A stretch of 64,000 nucleotides of DNA from Steinernema hermaphroditum (lineage: Eukaryota > Nematoda > Chromadorea > Rhabditida > Steinernematidae): positions 5,952,001 to 6,016,000 of the forward strand of contig CM059621.1 of the NCBI GenBank assembly GCA_030435675.1, read 5' to 3'. Below, one piece after another: positions 44,212 to 56,246 of the stretch (the first letter of the stretch is position 1; every line of letters starts with the position of its first letter). The translations under genes and the position numbers were made by a program. A model generated the notes under the pieces. That model saw only the letters and a program-made list of their open reading frames with translations, was not told the origin of the DNA and searched no databases.

Positions 44212-45550
44212 ATGGTTCCGCCTTCAACTCCGTCTTCCGTTCGGCCTCTGGACGTCGATACTGTCGTCTATAACTTCGTGAAACGAACGAAGCCGGAACT
44301 GCTACTGGAGATGTTCGGGAAGAATAGATGTCGAGAGTTAGAACAAGGCGATGTAAGCTTGTTGTCAGTAGAAAAGTAATCAGAAGACTTCAGCATCGCT
44401 TCGATCGAAGTTCCTTCCTATCGGCACTGGAAAAGATCAGAGAGGATTCGAAGGAGGAGAAATGTGAAGCAGGCGAAACGAGTGAGCGGAAAGAGCCTTC
44501 AAACACTTCAAGTTCGTGTGGATATTGTCTTGAATAGTTGCTTAGGACTGTTTCAGAGCGGTCAAAAGTGACGATCACTCCCGAGTTGGCCGTTTTCGAC
44601 TACTTTTACGAACGCCAAAATTCACAAGCGCTGAAGCTGTTGTTCGACGAGGAAGCTAGGAAGGATTACGGTCGCAAAGTGGACAGAATGGGAATCCACA
44701 TGCCGTCCGTGTTTAGGATGTATGCTTATCATCGTCGATTGCGGTTGAAGCACGAAAACAAAGAATGTACTGAGATCTGGAAGGTGAATAATGCATCTCA
44801 CCATTCCATAATGAGCATTTAGTTTAGTGTCAACTGTGCAAAAAAGAATTTCGAGGGATAGGATATGGTACCCTATTAATGAATCACATCGGAGTTCATG
44901 AACGGATCCCTATCCCTTGCGTTATCGATGGATGCGAAAAAATCCTACACTATCCGGGTGGTTTATTTCATCACCTAAAGGTATATAATATGGATGGATA
45001 TCAAACAATAATCACCCGGAGAATTTAGCGTACACATGTTCGCTATGTGGAGCACCTGACCGCGCAGCAGTTCTATCGGTACAAGAAATCTCAAAAGAGA
45101 TTTTACAAAAAAGCTAAAAAGCTTTACGATAAGTATTTCCCTCCTGAATCGTTCATCCGCTTTAACGATACGAAAATGACGTGCACATCCAGAGATTTCG
45201 AGGATCCGAAGTGTAGAGAATGTGGTGAAATCGTTGACCACAGTATAGCGCGGCGTGTTCACACTGCCCAACATTTGGGATTGGTTTATAATTGCGTCTT
45301 TGATGGCTGCGATGTCCAGCTTATTTTATCGCATTTGTCGCCTCATTACAATGTGAGTTTGATCTTTGTGTGTGTTTTGTATGTTAATTTTGATTAGAAG
45401 AAACACAAGACGAAAATCGCTGACCTCAATGAACAACAAATGTTTGCGCATAAACGGATGAAGCTTGAATATGGGAAGATAATGAAAGAAGCCGTGCCGA
45501 AGTATTTTCCGTATAAGACTGCTGCAAACAACGAAGAAATTCAGGATTGA
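44212..45550 (+). CDS. C2H2-type zinc-finger protein
   Basis: Six exons, 371 residues: 44212-44352, 44394-44511, 44557-44783, 44828-44980, 45029-45352 and 45398-45550. The first ATG lies 6 nt after TTTCCAG, a plausible spliced-leader acceptor. N-terminal ~150 residues are charged and unrecognised. Then come zinc-binding pairs: CQLCKKEF followed by NHIGVH; CVIDGCEKILHYPGGLFHHL closed by KRTH, an exact C2H2 finger; CRECGEIVDHS closed by VHTAQH; and CVFDGCDVQ followed by LSPHYNKKH. The alternation of C-x2-C and C-x4-C fingers in pairs resembles nematode transcription-factor-like proteins of unknown role. A basic region follows (AHKRMKLEYGKIMKE), and the segment KYFP occurs twice (45,130 and 45,510). 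Probably nuclear; target unknown. Confidence 0.75.
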
Positions 45551-46316
45551 TCTTATGCCCGTAGAATTTGTTGTCGATTTCTTCTGTGTGTCACTGTTTA
45601 TGATAATTTTACATAATGATGATTACATTTGGATTTATACCGTGACATAGCTTTTATCTGGCCGATTCCTCTGGAGGATAGCTCTAATATGGTGACGCAA
45701 CGCAAGGTCGTGCCAGCGAGCTCTCAAGAGATTGGGCCTGTTGTCCGGGAATGGTTGATTCTCTTAGACTTTTACCGTACGATAACCGGTTTTCTTCACT
45801 GATTCCATCAATCATCTCCACGGCAAGGCGATTCCGTGCATCGGACGTTGGAGACCGAGGCGGACGCCTTCGCCGACGGTGGCGACCCAACGGCGATTCT
45901 GTTTCGTCTTCGTCCTCTAAATAATTCGGGGTATTCGCCGAAAAAAAGAATCCGAAGGATTCTTGTCCCAGGAGGGGCGTCTTCGCATTGTCAAGGTAAC
46001 CGCTCCTGTGTCAACCATTTTGCTCTGAGCTCGCGCAAGCGCTTGTCGAAACCAGCCTGAATGACCTACTTTTATAAGTGCGCGAGAGCGAGTTCAAATC
46101 TCTGTTAGTCTCACAACGATCGCTACAGTCTTTAGCACACTCTGCCCACTTTCGCAAGCTTCGTTGGGACAGAGTTGCGTTCTCAGCGCGGTCAGCGGAA
46201 TATTTTGCGGTTGCTGCCTTATTCCGCGCCTCATTTGGTTATTCTTTTGTGTATGCTTCTCTTGCGTTAGACCCTGCTCTTCCCCACATTTATATCTATT
46301 TCTGTTGCAGTGCAGG
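45551..46316. promoter_or_regulatory. 5' region of basic-protein gene with TATA box
   Basis: TTTATAAG at 46,071-46,078 is followed by a GCGCGAGAGCG block. A splice-acceptor-like tract (TTTCTGTTGCAG) ends 6 nt before the ATG at 46,317, so the mRNA likely has a 5' untranslated intron or a spliced leader. The rest of the interval has no recognisable gene. Confidence 0.4.
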
Positions 46317-47027
46317 ATGCCTCCCGACGGACACTTCGAAGGCTACGCCGAGCCCAAGAGGAAGTCGCGGGCCCGCTTGAAGAGCGTTGCTTCAGAGAAG
46401 CCGGAGAAGAAGCTCTCCCGAGCTCGTTCCCGTTCGCTCAGTAAGCTTGGAATATCGGAGTTCATGTACACCGACCAGAGGACGTTCACCCCCATTTGTG
46501 TGAACACTCGGTCAGCAGCGCGCCGCCGCACCGAGGAACAAGAAGCGCGTGCACGGTATTGCCGCAGCCCGTCCATCCTCCATTCTCCGCTAACTGCGGT
46601 AACTCAAATGGCTGCTAGTCAGTTTTCAATCTTTCTATTTTAGAGACGTGGTCGTTCCGTTGGCATCAACATGCATGAGAGCCGCTCGATCAGCGTCAGC
46701 GCCGTGGACAAACGTCTTCGTAGCAAGTACAGAACCAGTTCCCAAAGTTCGGACATTGCCGTCATCTGGCAAAGCACCCCTAAGCAGTCTGATCCTGTGC
46801 CCAGCCACAGCAGCGCTTCCGCACATTCTTGCGCCAAGAGGAAGCCCAAAAAGCCAAAGCGTTCATCTGCCGTTTCTCAGGAAGGTCCTGGCAGCAAACG
46901 TCGTCCGTCTCCTGCGAAGACTGTTGCTTGGTCAAACACCCGCGTTCCCAAGCCCAAAAAGAAGTGCGACTGCTGCGAACACCATCCACCTCCGGTCAGG
47001 CAGCGCGCGAGAACCTTGCCGGCTTAG
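46317..47027 (+). CDS. Small basic Ser/Arg-rich protein, unknown
   Basis: Two exons (46317-46598, 46644-47027), 221 residues, not recognised. Strongly basic throughout with short SR-type runs (KLSRARSRSLSKLG) and Lys/Pro stretches (KRKPKKPKRSS, VPKPKKKCDCCEHHPPP). The only cysteines cluster near the C-terminus. Predicted disordered; nuclear, chromatin- or RNA-binding, or a sperm basic protein would all fit, but nothing distinguishes them. A uniform, GC-rich codon choice and a clean intron of 45 nt with conserved frame support it as a real gene. A TATA box lies ~240 bp upstream. Confidence 0.65.
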
Positions 47028-47673
47028 GCACACATCTATATTCCAATCAATTTTTAATTGTTGTATATTTACATGTTTCATATTTTCTATCATTTGTACT
47101 GTTGCATTTGAATATTATAAAATTGTTGTATATAAGTCGGCTCGCGTATTGTCGTCACAGGGCGTTCGATGACGATGGTTAAACAAGGGGACAGAGACGA
47201 GCTTACTGCTGGCTGACATGACGGGAAGAAGCAGTCTGTCTGAAATTACCCGATCCGTAGGTGCAGAGACTGTCTAGAATGTGCGCTGGTATTTGGAGTC
47301 TGTCGAGAACCGCTGCTATTAATTTTGGTCCAGACAAGTCACTCAACATATAGACGCCTGTCTCTGGGTCTGCTGGCCTCAATTGTTCATTTCTGGGATG
47401 TGGGATCGGTATCAGCTGCCGGGAAAGGTTTCGTTCTGTTTTGGTGATATTCTCTTCTCCACTTCCTTTCCTGTTCTTGAACAGCCGAAGTGGACTCTGA
47501 CTTCGAGCTCTTTTCAGTTCACTACCCCGGAGAGGAGTACTATAGTCTTTTATTAATTCCTCAATGACCGTCTGACTAGTTCAGTCAACCTGATATTGTG
47601 TCGCGTATGGCATATTGTCTCTCTTTACTACGTATAAATAACTATAATTTGCACACCGTGCACTAATAAACTC
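47028..47673. other. 3' flank and intergenic region, nothing recognised
   Basis: 3' untranslated sequence of the basic-protein gene, then unique sequence between two convergent genes. No repeat or RNA identified. Confidence 0.35.
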
Positions 47674-49690
47674 TTAGCTGTGTCGGTGAACCACGGACAC
47701 GAATATCGATGGAACATTTGAGTTTTTGTGGTGGAAGAATCGAGCTCGGAAACTTCTGAATAGCCGCTTCGTTTCTGTGCTACATAACAGTTGCTCTACC
47801 TGTTGATAGCGAGGAGCATAATCCCGTTGAATCCGGGCAGGAACGACCAGAGTATCCCAATGACGCCAATGCTCCAAGCTGGCACATCTATGAAAGGGAA
47901 TATGCAGTGGAAGAGAATGATCATACACATCTCGTAGGAAAACGCCAAAGCCGAACTTATGAGTATTCTGATTTCACCGAGGTCAGCTCTGGTGTTGGTT
48001 TGCTTCTTTATCTGAAGCGCTTGCATCATGTGGGGGTCGGATCCTCGTAATCAGGATGTACCTTGATGATATATGTGAACGTGGCCACGTAGACAGCGAA
48101 CGCTGAGAAAGACATCCCATTCGAGAAGAAGCTTTCCATGGGACGGATGGGAGTGGACTCGAGAAAGTTCCAGCCACCGAGTTCGATAACCATCACGAAG
48201 GGGTGTTTGTAGATGATGCAGAGAGTAAGTGTGGAGAGAAGAACCAGCACTGGGAAGACAAGAAGGAGCTGAAACAGGCAGAAAAGGTTGACGTTTTTTG
48301 AGAGGCAGAAAGGGGAACAGACTATGGAAAGATACTATATATATTAGCATTATTATTATTTTGAGTACCATTCCTAACCCTGCAAGATTCTGATGAAGAT
48401 ACCCTTGGCTTCACTTGAACCTAGTGCTGATTAACTTAATCAGCTTTGTTTAAATCAAACGAGCATAGCTTACATCTAGTTTTTATGCAAAAGGTGACCC
48501 GAAGGTTCGGTTTCGGTTTATTTGCTTGAGGTCGGTCCGAATTGATGGAGTTGATAATTCGGGTGGAACCTTTCAATTGCTCTTTGGATCGAGTTTCGCT
48601 CTGGGATCGAGAGTAGGACAGGGACGAGCCTTGATCTTGAGTTCGGAGCCGTTTTTAAGTAGAGATGTGCTTGGGTTGAACCCGAAAATCTGCATTTTTA
48701 GCGCCACCTTCAAGAGCGCCGACCCTTCAAGAGGACTGGTTTTGGCCCGATGTCCCGCCTAGTACAATCAGAACATTTTACCGGAACCGTAAAACGAGGG
48801 AGACGAAACCGGTTAATCGAAAGCTTTTAAATTGGAGTTCAAAATTGAGGGCCAGACGACCTTCTCGGTTTTTGTCATTTTTGTCGGAGGCAAAACGACT
48901 TTCGGGGACTTGTCATTGGAGTACACATCTAAGACCGGAGGATCGGAATCCCGAATATTCCTTAAATTTCTATATTTCGACAATGGCTTTGGCAACACTT
49001 ATTTAACTGAGGCAGCTATTCATTAAAACAGCCTTCGCCACTAGTATAGTAGCCTTTTCCTTTAACTCTTTTCTATTGTTCTAGGCTTTTCTATATGTGT
49101 TTAGAATCAACTGTAGTCCGTTCCTTTAGCCGCTCTACGCGATCACATTATCACAAACAATTCTTTCTGTCATGACACATCAAGGGTCTCCTGCAAAGTG
49201 CACTTCTTTCTCAGTAGATTTCGCTGAAAGCTCGACGATCTTACCCTATGAAAATACGGACGTTTGAGAAAGCGAGCATGTGAGAGTCGCGTGAGTACGG
49301 TGAACCTGTTGAGCGACAAACAGAACCGCAACACGAGAAGCGTCATCCAACTGGTGATCGCTACGTTTGCGACAATCTTAACAACCTTCATTTTCATGAA
49401 TTATGAAACATCATACCGTATAAAGTATCTCGTTTATTGTGCTCTGCATGACCACCATGAGCCCTCCAAGCAAGGTTGCGCTCATTTGCCAGCATTCCAT
49501 GAAAGCGATAAGAGCCATAATTTGATACGAGTCCATCTTGCGTAACTCGCCGGTGAAGAAAATGACCTAAAATCGGCTGGGTTCCCATGAAACGAAAGTC
49601 CTTTGTTACCCAAAATATTCGGAATGATGAGAGAAACGATATCAGAGACGCGATCATTTCTGTGTATCCAACAACAATGATGTATTCCAT
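47674..49690 (-). CDS. Divergent Srt-superfamily receptor GPCR
   Basis: Six exons, 287 residues: 49690-49610, 49566-49417, 49376-49245, 48268-48062, 48011-47800 and 47755-47674. Hydrophobic segments: YTEMIASLISFLSSFRIFW (TM1), YQIMALIAFMECWQM and TLLGGLMVVM (TM2), ITSWMTLLVLRFCLSLNRFTV (TM3), LLLVFPVLVLLSTLTLCII (TM4), MSFSAFAVYVATFTYIIK (TM5), ILISSALAFSYEMCMII (TM6) and IGILWSFLPGFNGIMLLAINR (TM7). The 'S-YQIM' before TM2 and 'LSLNR' after TM3 line up with the Srt receptors here, but other landmarks are missing, so the family call is loose. Intron 3 (48,269-49,244) is ~976 nt. The protein is short at the N-terminus, so an upstream exon may be missing. A chemosensory role is inferred from family only. 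Confidence 0.68.
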
Positions 49691-50925
49691 GCTCCTGAAA
49701 AGAAAACAGTTAACAAGTGTCGTCGTTATACACGGGACTCGGGAACATAGTGCTCTCGGTTCGGTGTTAAAGGGTGGGATTGAATCTTTGTGATGTCGTA
49801 CGACCCTACATAACAGAGTTAGGGGCGCGTATCCGAAGCTACGGATACGAACCCGAACAGGGATCTGAAAAATCGAGGCTCATGGAGGGACTATTGCCTT
49901 CTCGCACCGACGCAAGATCAAGAAAACTCGGAACAGGCAAAATTAGTCGCGAACCCGAACTTGGAATCCGAAAACTCGGTATAAAAACGCAGAAGAATAC
50001 GTCAAACTATGGCCCATCGCAAACTGTGTATTCAATGCTGTCCGCATAATTATAAGTTAATGCCTTTAGGCTCTCGACTACTTCATAAACTTACTACAGG
50101 ATCATGTTGGACAAAGTTATAATTAATTGAATGTAGAATTATGTGGTGAACAATATGAACAGCACTAATTCTTTTTCGTTTACGTAATAACGTTTAAAAA
50201 TAAACACGAGCACATAATTCGTCCGGACGTTGGAATTCGACTTGATGGAAGTCAGACGACGGAAGTCAGCATACGCCTGTGAGAAACGAAAAAGGATTAT
50301 GGTAGATGTTGAAGACTGATCCGCTGGGCTGGGGCAACTGAGGGGCCATCGGTTTTGGTGAGAACACAGCTTTTTTGGAATCCCAATGACCCGAAACCGA
50401 CATATGAGTTGGGGAAAATGTAGAACCCTGTTAGGAAACAAAAGATGAAATGACGTGGCTTCACCACCCAATAGTTTTATGACATAGCCAGTAATTCAGT
50501 ACAGAAAATGATGCTTATGGATAAACTAAAGAGAGCAAAGAACCCTTTATTTTCTGTTTTTACTCTTGTTGCTTGAACGGGCGAATAGGGCAACAGCGAT
50601 GAGTCAATCCAAAGTCATTCATGACGTTTGAAACATTAAAAAAGAGATCATTACACGCCCTCTTTAGTACACTAGAATAGCCGTTAGGAGGCTTGCTGGA
50701 TTATATTTTCCACAAAAGCAGAACCAAACCGCAATACCATTCGTAACTAATAAGGCACTTATAAAAGGATTTGTTGATGTCAGGACAGCATTGTGATGAA
50801 GCATTGACCTTTAAGACAAACAGGAAAGCAGCCAAAAACTTATCTAGAGGACAGTGTTAAGCTGAACTTGATGCTCCAAATTGTTGTTTTGGAGGAACTA
50901 AAAATACATTGTATTCTCACATACT
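49691..50925. other. Intergenic region, nothing firm
   Basis: A 110-codon frame at 50,139-50,471 (minus) has a possible acceptor near 50,276 and could be a missing exon of the receptor downstream, but has no recognisable motif. Around 49,790-49,980 there are loosely repeated CGAACCCGAA and GGAATCCGA words, probably an old repeat. Confidence 0.3.
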
Positions 50926-51437
50926 TTAGAAAGTATGGAAAGAGCTGTAAGCTAACAGCTGGTACTTTCGTTTGATACAATTCCAACTCTTCCAAAGTCT
51001 AACTCTTTCGAGGTTATAAACGCGCAAAACGAGTCGCAAATGGTAGAGTAGCTCGTCGATGTTTGCTGATCGCTCGTGCACCTCGTCAACGATCACTGCA
51101 ACGACGTTAAGGACCCAGCTGGGATCACTTTGGATGATTTTTAGCAGAGTACCATCTGTGTAGTAAATGATGCAGTTTCTTTGCTGCAAAATGCCTTTGA
51201 AACCGTTTACTCTGCAAGAAGACTGATTAACCTGCCGACCTTTTTGGCACGCACCTTGAAGCTCACAAAGGGTTCTTCCTCAGTTCCGCCTCGCTCCTCG
51301 CTCACTTGTTCAGCGAGTGAATCCACTGCCATACGAAGTGGCTCGGAAACAACTATAAGTTTTTCACTATTGTGGGTATCAGTTAGCAGTTCCGATGCCA
51401 GCAAAGGGTTTTTAAAGTTATATTTAGTGCAAAGCAA
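50926..51437 (-). pseudogene. DEAH/DExH helicase fragment
   Basis: Two blocks of a DEAH-type RNA helicase separated by a 71 nt intron (GCTTCAAG|gtgcgt...tttgcag|CAAAG). Block 1 (51,437-51,255) has IVVSEPLRMAVDSLAEQVSEE, equivalent to motif Ia 'QPRR-AA-SLA-RVAEE' with the Arg pair changed. Block 2 (from 51,183) has YYTDGTLLK (motif Ib) and VDEVHERSANIDELL (motif II). Motif I (GKT), the SAT motif and the whole C-terminal half are absent and the frame ends in unrelated sequence. It reads as a duplicated gene fragment rather than a working helicase. Confidence 0.6.
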
Positions 51438-52279
51438 GGATCAGTCTTTGCGCTCGTCTTTCTAAGATCTTCTTTACCCGATACATCAGATTTTATGTCG
51501 ATTTGCAATTATCACTTGGGGCGTTAAATATTGCAGTTTCAGCAACTGGTCAGTGACCAGTTTCTATTATTCGCATGTGGAAAATCTTGCGTTATTTCAA
51601 AATTTCGTTTCGAATTCGATTTTCGATTCGTCATGCTGGCCACATTAACACACACTCATAAATATTGATGTTGATGGTGTGTAAGAATAAGGTGCAAACA
51701 ACGAGCGTTGAGAGGGTTATTCCGAAAGGTGTTTTGTCTATGCATGTCTTATCTTCTTGTTTAACTTGGTAGCCTGTAGGACGCAATAGTAACATCCTTG
51801 ATATCTAACAAATAAAAAGGTGGTTTCATTTCTATGCGTCATGCGGATATGCCCTTAAGAGTCGCCTGCAACTGACATTTTTAAGTGACACAAACAGCTA
51901 ACAGCAAGTGATCTACGCTTGTGCCCGCTTGGAAAGCACCGTACGGTTGGCAAGCACTTTCTTGGCAAGCAAGCTATTTCGTCTCGTTAGACTTGCTCCT
52001 GCGTTACATCTGATTTTTGGCCTTCTTTTTTGAACCAATACGCACATCCTCCTGAAGTGGTTCCTCAATCAAGACCCACAAACATCCTCGTTTAAATCAA
52101 ATTTTCACTTTTAGAGCGTCAAAACATGCTCCGAATTCCAGCGCCACATTCCACGTTTTCCGATATTCCAAAAAAGTGTCGACAACTCGCTCTTAAAAGC
52201 CCTTTGGGGAGTCGTCTTCCGTCTGAAACGCCCGCTTTGCCCCCCTCATTGACATCACTTTGTTTTTATCGCTTTCAGG
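51438..52279. other. 5' flank of the K2P channel gene
   Basis: No gene recognised. A spliced-leader-like acceptor (CGCTTTCAG|g) ends one base before the channel ATG at 52,280. Confidence 0.4.
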
Positions 52280-55200
52280 ATGATAACGCAAAATCGGAGT
52301 GCGGTGCGCCTCAAAAAGGCGAGACCCTTCACGCTCCACTGCTCCTTGTTGCTCGTCATATTCATCTATGCTTTCCTTGGTGGAGTGGTATTCAACAAAT
52401 TGGAATCTGGTGCGCTTCGGGATTACAAAGAGAGGCGCCATAATGAGAGCTTAGAGTGTCTACAGAGGGTATCTGCTCGAATTGTCGTAAATCACACTGA
52501 ATCTGCTTATTTCAGGTCCTAGACTCACAAAACCATGGCCTAACATTCAACGAAACTCTTGAACATACCTTGAAGTGTTGGAAAATCGAGTCTGACGAGC
52601 GATCTGAATGGGGCTATGTGACCGCCACACTGTACGGATTTGGAATCGTCACAACTCTCGGTGGGTGTCTTGAAAAGCTAATATATGAATGCGAATTTTA
52701 CGACAAGGGTACGTCGGCAACTTGAACAGAGAACGAATTAAATGGATGACGGGGCTTTCAGTATGGAAAAATACACACATAAGGGAGAATAATTGGTTAT
52801 ACTTTTGTTTACTGAAACCATGTGCGAATAAGGCAGTACAACGTAAACATCGTTGTTTCGCATTCGCACTTGCAGTACCTACTAACAACATTATTTAGCG
52901 ATCTATGATCTTGTTTTGAAAAACAAGTATGTAAAAATTTTGGATCCATTATGGTGGTCAACTTTTAAATGCGAAGTTTGGCGCTGTCGTCTAAGAACGG
53001 AATCAGTTTCTGCTTTGGTCCGTATTACCAACTTCTGTCCGGGTACCCGAACTTTCGGGTACCCGGACAACTCTGATCTGGACAGCCCAGGTCAGAAGAT
53101 ATAAAAAAACGGTAAGAAGGCACAATATGTGCAAGAAGAGAATTAATCGGCCGCAACAATGTGCTGATACCTTGAAATTAGTGACCAGTTTTCTTTGTAC
53201 CTACCTAATATTATATTGCAGGGCTTAGAGATATTTCAGGGGATACTCTTCTCAAAAATTCTTTTTTGTAGGTTACAATCGAATTGCACCGATCACCACG
53301 AAAGGGCGCCTGTTTTGTATGCTTTATGGAATAGTCGGCATTCCGCTGACCATGATCATAATCGCCAATGTTGGACAATACTTGCGCGAATTTGCTGGAA
53401 ACTGCCGGAAAAAGGTGCAAACCGTTAATGTGCAGTTCACTTTCCAACACTGCTTTAGTTTGCAACTTACAAGGCACGTCGACAAGACGTGGAAAAGGCT
53501 CCTAATCACGTCATAGAAGAAGACGTAGAAGATGCTTCCGTGGAGTATTCATCGCTGGTTCTTCTGCTTGTATTTTGTGCTTACATCGCTCTTGGAGCGT
53601 GGCTACTTCCGCTGTTGAAAGGAAAGGTAAGTAGCGACCACTGGGCTCAATGTCAACCGAATCAAAGAGTGACTTCATCAACGGCCTTTATTACAACTTC
53701 CTCTGTCTGACAGCTATGGACTTCGGACAGCTAGTGCCGCAAAGGTCGTTGTTCACTGTTTGCATCATGAAGGTATGACATGTTTTCAGGGCCGCTTTTC
53801 TCCCAGTTACCTTCATATACGTTTGCTTCGGATTGGCTATTACTACAATTGCAATAGGTTGGTATCACATACAAAAAATGGATCACACTCTGCAAAATAT
53901 AAAAAAGCATTCGGTATAAAGCCATTTCAACCGTAACTCTTGATCTCAACCTGCCCTCCCTGTATCTGGCACTTCCCCTGGCTCAATTATCAAACAGTTG
54001 CCGGAATGGTCACCCTCGCCTATAGTCAACAGGCTGTTTATGTATAGGGGAAAAGCAAGCAAATAAGTTTGAAAGTTACTTATATGAATATGCATTCCGT
54101 CGATCCCACAATCGACGCTGGACATTTTAACGTACTCATTGAACGGCTAACAAGGATTTCTGGGATTGGGATTTCCCTAACTAAAATAACGAAAAAAAAT
54201 TCCGGCAGCGCTCCTTCCATTGCGGCAACTGTTTGATAATAGCGCCCTTCCCCTTTGCGATTTCGACTGTCCTCCTGGGTTCTGAACCGTCCCTTCTGGA
54301 ACGAGCTGGGATTTCGACTGTTCCCGGATGTGTCACTTACTGCCGAGCTCACTACTTCGTCATAGAGGTCATTTTTCGTTACGCGTCGGCGAGTTATTTT
54401 CGACACCCAGGATGTCACTCTTTAACAAAAGTTATAAAAGTCTCTCTTCTTGTACAAGTGCCCAGATGTGTATTAGTTTCGACCGTTAACCCTTTATTCT
54501 TCTTTCTTGTTTATACGATCACCACGATGATTTTCAGAAGTAGGCTCTGAGTACATGCAAAAGCTGCACCACATCGGCGAACGCGTCAAGAACGTCGCCC
54601 ATACGAAGATAAAATTCAACGGAAAGACTCTGAGCGTTATGGAGTTGCTGTTCGCCGTTGGAAAGAAATGTGGCGTGGAACCGAGATTCATCGAATCACT
54701 TGATTTGGACAACGTTGTTGAGAGAACTATTGCTGTGAAGGTAGTCTTTGTACGCAAAGTGACTTAATCATCACTTTTTATCATGGAAGGAAGGTCGTGA
54801 GGCACCACCCGACACTAATGATGAGTACCTTCCACCAGAACCAAGCCCGAAGTTCGAGATGGACAACGTACCACCTCCGCCGCCTGAAAGTAAGATTCTC
54901 TTGGGGGTACACCTCTACGAGCACATACGTTTAGATTTCCCCACAGAAGAAGGAATTCGAAAACCGTCGTTGGGATCACTCAAAGCCTTCCAGGTTGCAG
55001 CAAGTTTGACATTCATCGATACCTATTGTTTTGTAGATATGCGATGGACAGAGCATTCTGCCCATTGACGCCACACCAATTGAGGAAACGGTGCTCACAT
55101 GGCACCAGCCTCTCATAATCGCTAAGCCGAAGGAGATCGTGATTTCGTTGGAAGACCTGGTCCACGTTGTCTCAATGCCTCCAACGGCTGAAGTACACGA

Positions 55201-55538
55201 GCATGTCATAAGTGCAGAGATATTCATGCCTGCATATGAGCAGAAGATGCCTGCGATATGTACAACACTGGCCGCGGTGAATGAAAAAGGTGATAAAAGA
55301 CTAACATGCACGAAGAACACATTTTGCAGAACCGTTGACGTTCGAGGCGAAAAAAGAGAAGTATGCCTGTCATTCCAAAAAACTCTTCGAAACGTACCGA
55401 GAGGAATGGAGCCGAATCAATCAGCAAAATGAGAGACGTCGATCGACCAGAAGAGATTCCAGCGCAACAAACCTGCTCAAATTAGGCGAGCAGAAGAAGT
55501 ATCCATCATGTACGTCCCTTCAGAAGAAGAGCAAATAA
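52280..55538 (+). CDS. TWK-type two-pore potassium channel (K2P)
   Basis: Eleven exons, about 528 residues: 52280-52468, 52516-52660, 53272-53414, 53474-53626 (or from 53459), 53668-53744, 53790-53857, 54538-54740, 54790-54889, 54947-54993, 55037-55289 and 55330-55538. TM1 is HCSLLLVIFIYAFLGGVVFN. Next come an extracellular cap with N-glycosylation sites, pore 1 (YVTATLYGFGIVTTLGYNRI, residues ~95-116), TM2 (LYGIVGIPLTMIIIANVG), TM3 (SLVLLLVFCAYIALGAWLLP), pore 2 (LYYNFLCLTAMDFGQLVP) and TM4 (FLPVTFIYVCFGLAITTIAI). The cytoplasmic tail of nematode TWK channels follows: GSEYMQKLHHIGERVKN, GKTLSVMELLFAVGKKCGV, then KKLFETYREEWSRI. The filter sequences are unusual: G112-Y113-N114 for GYG, and D228-F229-G230 for GFG. 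Introns 2 and 6 (611 and 680 nt) hold repeats. Sets resting potential if conductive. Confidence 0.88.
53037..53068. repeat. Perfect 15-bp palindromic hairpin
   Basis: GTCCGGGTACCCGAA, a CT loop, then its exact reverse complement, inside intron 2 of the K2P channel. Likely the core of a small palindromic repeat. Confidence 0.7.
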
Positions 55539-55724
55539 ATTAGACGACGCATAAAGACATGAAATGCTCATGCTTTTGTACATACATAGTCATAAGCAGT
55601 AATGCTTGAACTGAACAAGCAAAATAAAATTTCATCGGACGCTGTACGATGTTTTCTAATCAGTACTGGGACGTTGATAATAGTCGACGATTTTAATTAC
55701 TCATTACTCGCATAGTCATAGACT

Positions 55725-56010
55725 CTCACTCGTGTCGCGGTGGCGAGCGGTCGGTCCCTCCGGTCGACGGTCCCGGACCACGGACCATCAGATTCGAGCA
55801 CAGAAGCGTGCGCTGTGCCGCAAACGATGTTCCGCTCCTGAATCCGAAGGTTTGCCGATTCCCAGAAGCCCCATGAAGCTCTCCGCCAACCACCGGTTCG
55901 ACATCTACGCCGCGCCAGGGATGAAGCCGTCTTCCAGACATCCTCTGTTTGTCTATTTTCGGTGTCGCGCAAGACATAATGCCTTTGATTCGCGAAATAA
56001 AATCGTGAAA
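55725..56010 (+). repeat. Dispersed repeat R1, internally deleted copy
   Basis: Sense copy with both ends: GTGTCGCGGTGGCGAGCGG (55,733) and GATTCGCGAAATAAAATCG (55,988). It is 190 bp shorter than the 16,420 copy, owing to internal loss. It lies between the 3' ends of the K2P and Srt genes. Confidence 0.6.
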
Positions 56011-56246
56011 TCGTGAAATCGCATAGTCATAGGTATTTCACACGGTTCATCTATTAATAGAAAGATCAGCAGATCAGCTGTGCTGTCGCAGTTTGAATGT
56101 GTTAAAATGTGTCAGTTGCTGATATCTTAGTTAGACCTCTTTCGACCTCTTACGTGTTGAACTACGCGAAAACACCCCAAAATGAGAACAGATTTGTTAA
56201 CGTTTGTCCATTGAACGCGATAGCAGAATACAATGGACAAAACACA

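Noticed and set aside
50139..50471. 110-codon minus-strand frame as upstream exon of the receptor at 47,674-49,690
   Set aside because: A possible acceptor exists but there is no signal anchor or family match; left unassigned.
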